64,000 nt of DNA, from positions 22,072,001 through 22,136,000 of the forward strand of contig NW_020825288.1 in assembly GCF_003286085.1 (NCBI RefSeq), written 5' to 3'. Below are positions 62,262 to 64,000 of the stretch, in pieces. Origin of the DNA: Drosophila persimilis. Lineage: Eukaryota; Arthropoda; Insecta; Diptera; Drosophilidae. Each line of letters opens with the position of its first letter. The stretch's first letter is position 1. The notes beneath the pieces are model-generated. The model had not been told where the DNA came from. It saw only the letters and a program-made list of their open reading frames with translations, and made no database searches. The translations under genes were made by a program, and so were the position numbers.

Positions 62262-62640
62262 ACAATTCGGCGATAGCCTAGGCACTCTCGACGATACCTG
62301 TCGGTATCCCCGCTTGGTAAAGACCTCCGTGGTAATTGGAATCCGTGGTAGGACCCAGAAAACGAGATCTGGCGATTACCTAAATGCTCTCGGCGGGATT
62401 CGTCTGTACACCCCGTGAGGTTCCCCCAGGCCTTGGAGTTGGCCGCCCACTACCCTCATAAGGGCTACCTGGTTGTCCCCTCCAGTCCATTTAGGACGCC
62501 CGTCAGAGCCGCACACGCCCCTCGCCTCTATCGCCCCCTCGTAGGACTGGTCCGCCGTCCACCATTGTAGGCCCGAGACTCGGAGTCCCGGCAAATTACG
62601 AATATGGCTTTAGTTTCGACCCTGGATGTAGACTGAAATG
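62262..62640. repeat. GC-rich, internally duplicated segment, likely transposon remnant
   Basis: About 380 bases with much higher GC than either flank. A unit beginning GGCGAT.CCTA and containing GCNCTCNCGRCG occurs near 62268 and again, diverged, near 62370, about 102 bases apart. ORFs of up to 72 codons on the minus strand are Gly/Arg-rich and match nothing I recognise. Abrupt composition borders suggest an inserted, decayed mobile element. No reverse transcriptase, transposase or terminal repeat is visible. Confidence 0.4.
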
Positions 62641-62885
62641 TGTACCCCAGCCAGGATCGCTTCCTTACAATGTACATATACATTTTTTTTTTAATTTGGA
62701 CTGGACTATAAAGTTAGGATAATTATTTAAGTATGATCTGTCATCTCCTTTATCTCATTGGAATAAATGGAACTTGAAACAGCAAATAAATGGCATATTT
62801 TATTGTTGCAACACTTCGAACACTATTTTATTCTCATTTTACTTCTTCATACTTACTTCATTTATAGATTAGATAGATGGAAACA
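62641..62885. other. AT-rich spacer downstream of the mucin-like gene
   Basis: Contains several AATAAA words on both strands and no ORF of interest. It may include the 3' end of the minus-strand gene. Confidence 0.5.
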
Positions 62886-62891
62886 TTTATT
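62886..62891 (-). terminator. Poly(A) signal of the mucin-like gene
   Basis: AATAAA on the minus strand about 25 bases after the stop codon at 62916. Further copies lie downstream. Confidence 0.5.
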
Positions 62892-62915
62892 TGGATCAGC
62901 CCGTTGGCTGATCGT

Positions 62916-64000
62916 TTAATAGCACTTCTTGTGGCACCAGTCCCAGATGCAACCATCGTCGGCGTTACAGCCGAATCCGCTGGGATAGATGCCGCAATAG
63001 TCCTGGGAGTTCATGAAGGAGCAGCTGCCGTTGGGACAGTAGTAGCTGTAGCAGCTCGGTGAGCATTTGTCCCGCTGGTCGTGCTTGCAGCCAGAGCAGT
63101 CCAGGAATTCTGCAGTCGAATTGAACGAATAATTTAATGATGTTCAGGATTAGGCAGCTCTCACTTACCGCTCTCCTTGCACTCGGGCGTACTGCAGGCC
63201 TGCAGCGGAGGATTGGGCGGCATCACGAGGCGTCGTCGGTTCTCGCTTTCGACAATCTGCGGCGGCTTGAGATAGATCACCGAGTTGGTGCAGACCCGGG
63301 GATCGCACAACTTACGCTCCCGGCTGGAGCAGACCCAGTTGGGCGCGTAGTTGATGCAGATCCGGGGACTCTTTACCAAACAGCAGCCCGGCGGAGGATT
63401 CCGGCCCGGAAACACTTCGGATGTCGGCGGAAGCGCCATAGTCGTTGGTTGCCCTGTAGGATAAAGCCATGGTCTCTTTGTGGTTGTTATTATTATATCG
63501 TTGGATTCCTCATGCCTGGTGGTGGCATCGTAGCTCTTGTCGTACGCCTCATCGTATGGGGGGAGTGTGGAGTACTCCACACGGTTAATGTTCTCGGTGG
63601 CCACCGTATACTCGTGCTGGTTCCGGATCACATTGTCGATCTCCAGTATAGTGGTTATATACCCCGGCTCCTGGCAGCTCCCGCCATGCCACACGGTGCC
63701 AGCCGGACAAGCCGGCAACAGGCAGCGCCCTGCGTAGTATTCACCCTCCGTGCAGACAATCCTCCGGCATTGCTCCTCGAAGAAGATCGAGCCGGGCGGA
63801 CAGCGCGCCAGTTCGACTGGACGTTCAACTCTTGGTGGAACCGGAGGTGGTGGTGGTTCCGTGGTTGTTGTCGTCGGTTCCTCTGTGGTTGTTGTTGAGG
63901 GTTCTTCTGTAGTTGTTGTCGTCGGTTCCTCTGTGGTTGTTGTTGAGGGTTCTTCTGTAGTTGTTGTCGTTGTGGGTTGGGTCGTGACCGGAGGAATGAC
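62916..64000 (-). CDS. Mucin-like, cysteine-rich secreted protein (3' part; continues past the window)
   Basis: Two exons, 63169 to beyond 64000 and 62916-63109, join in frame through GTAAGT..CAG. From the window edge the protein has a Thr/Glu/Pro mucin-like region built of TTTTEEP-type repeats. Three short cysteine units (CPPGSIFFEEQC, CTEGEYYAGRC, CPAGTVWHGGSC) follow, then a linker with more Thr. The C-terminus, of about 145 residues, carries many cysteines, among them CCLVKSP, CSSRERKLCDPRVC and a final CNADDGCIWDWCHKKCY. Such proteins are extracellular, as in peritrophic matrix, cuticle or glue. The cysteine spacing does not fit the CBM14 peritrophin-A pattern, so chitin binding is not claimed. 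The start, signal peptide and any further domains lie beyond position 64000. I do not recognise the family. Confidence 0.8.

Noticed and set aside
63137..63898. 253-codon plus-strand ORF
   Set aside because: Antisense to the mucin-like protein, which has in-frame splice sites, repeats and regular cysteines on the minus strand.
1..64000. CRISPR arrays, bacterial-type operons or defence systems
   Set aside because: The window is eukaryotic, with introns and poly(A) signals; no regularly spaced direct repeats with unique spacers were seen.

Overview
The window looks like Drosophila nuclear DNA. The signs are split genes with GT..AG introns, opa-type CAG/CTG (polyglutamine) repeats, motif 1 / motif 6 style promoter elements, TATCGATA (DRE) sites, and proteins that read as fly orthologues of FEM1, an FRMPD4/Preso-type scaffold and an astacin. 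The obscura group is only a guess. From memory, the D. melanogaster neighbours CG6974 (astacin), CG6966 (Fem-1) and CG6954 (FERM/PDZ) would be the collinear set. I could not verify that.

Layout, left to right. 1-6.3 kb: no gene recognised. 6.35-7.10 kb (-): an intronless secreted astacin metalloprotease with its own TATA box and poly(A) signal. 8.84-8.93 kb: an isolated GC-rich hairpin. 9.46-24.65 kb (-): Fem-1, five coding exons, 673 aa, whose 20-codon first exon lies 13 kb upstream of the rest. Its promoter, at about 25.2 kb, carries a motif 1-like element and an array of motif 6-like elements. 25.3-27.74 kb: a 2.4 kb block of diverged tandem repeats, closed on its right by a second copy of part of the promoter array. 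27.95-29.93 kb: AT-rich probable 3' UTR of the next gene. 29.94-38.18 kb (-): nine coding exons for a scaffold with two WW domains, a PDZ domain, a FERM domain and a long low-complexity tail. A 75-codon membrane-peptide ORF with its own TATA-like box sits in one intron.

38.2-62 kb is almost free of recognisable coding sequence and probably holds the long 5' intron(s) and promoter of the scaffold gene. The exception is a small intronless TXNDC9/phosducin-like gene at 44.99-45.39 kb (+). 62.26-62.64 kb is a GC-rich, partly duplicated repeat-like segment. 62.92-64.0 kb (-) holds the last two exons of a mucin-like, cysteine-rich secreted protein that continues past the window edge.

These are independent eukaryotic genes, not an operon. 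Fem-1 should act as a CUL2 E3 substrate receptor, the WW-PDZ-FERM protein as a cortical or synaptic scaffold, and the astacin and mucin-like protein are secreted. I found no CRISPR array, tRNA, rRNA or intact transposon.
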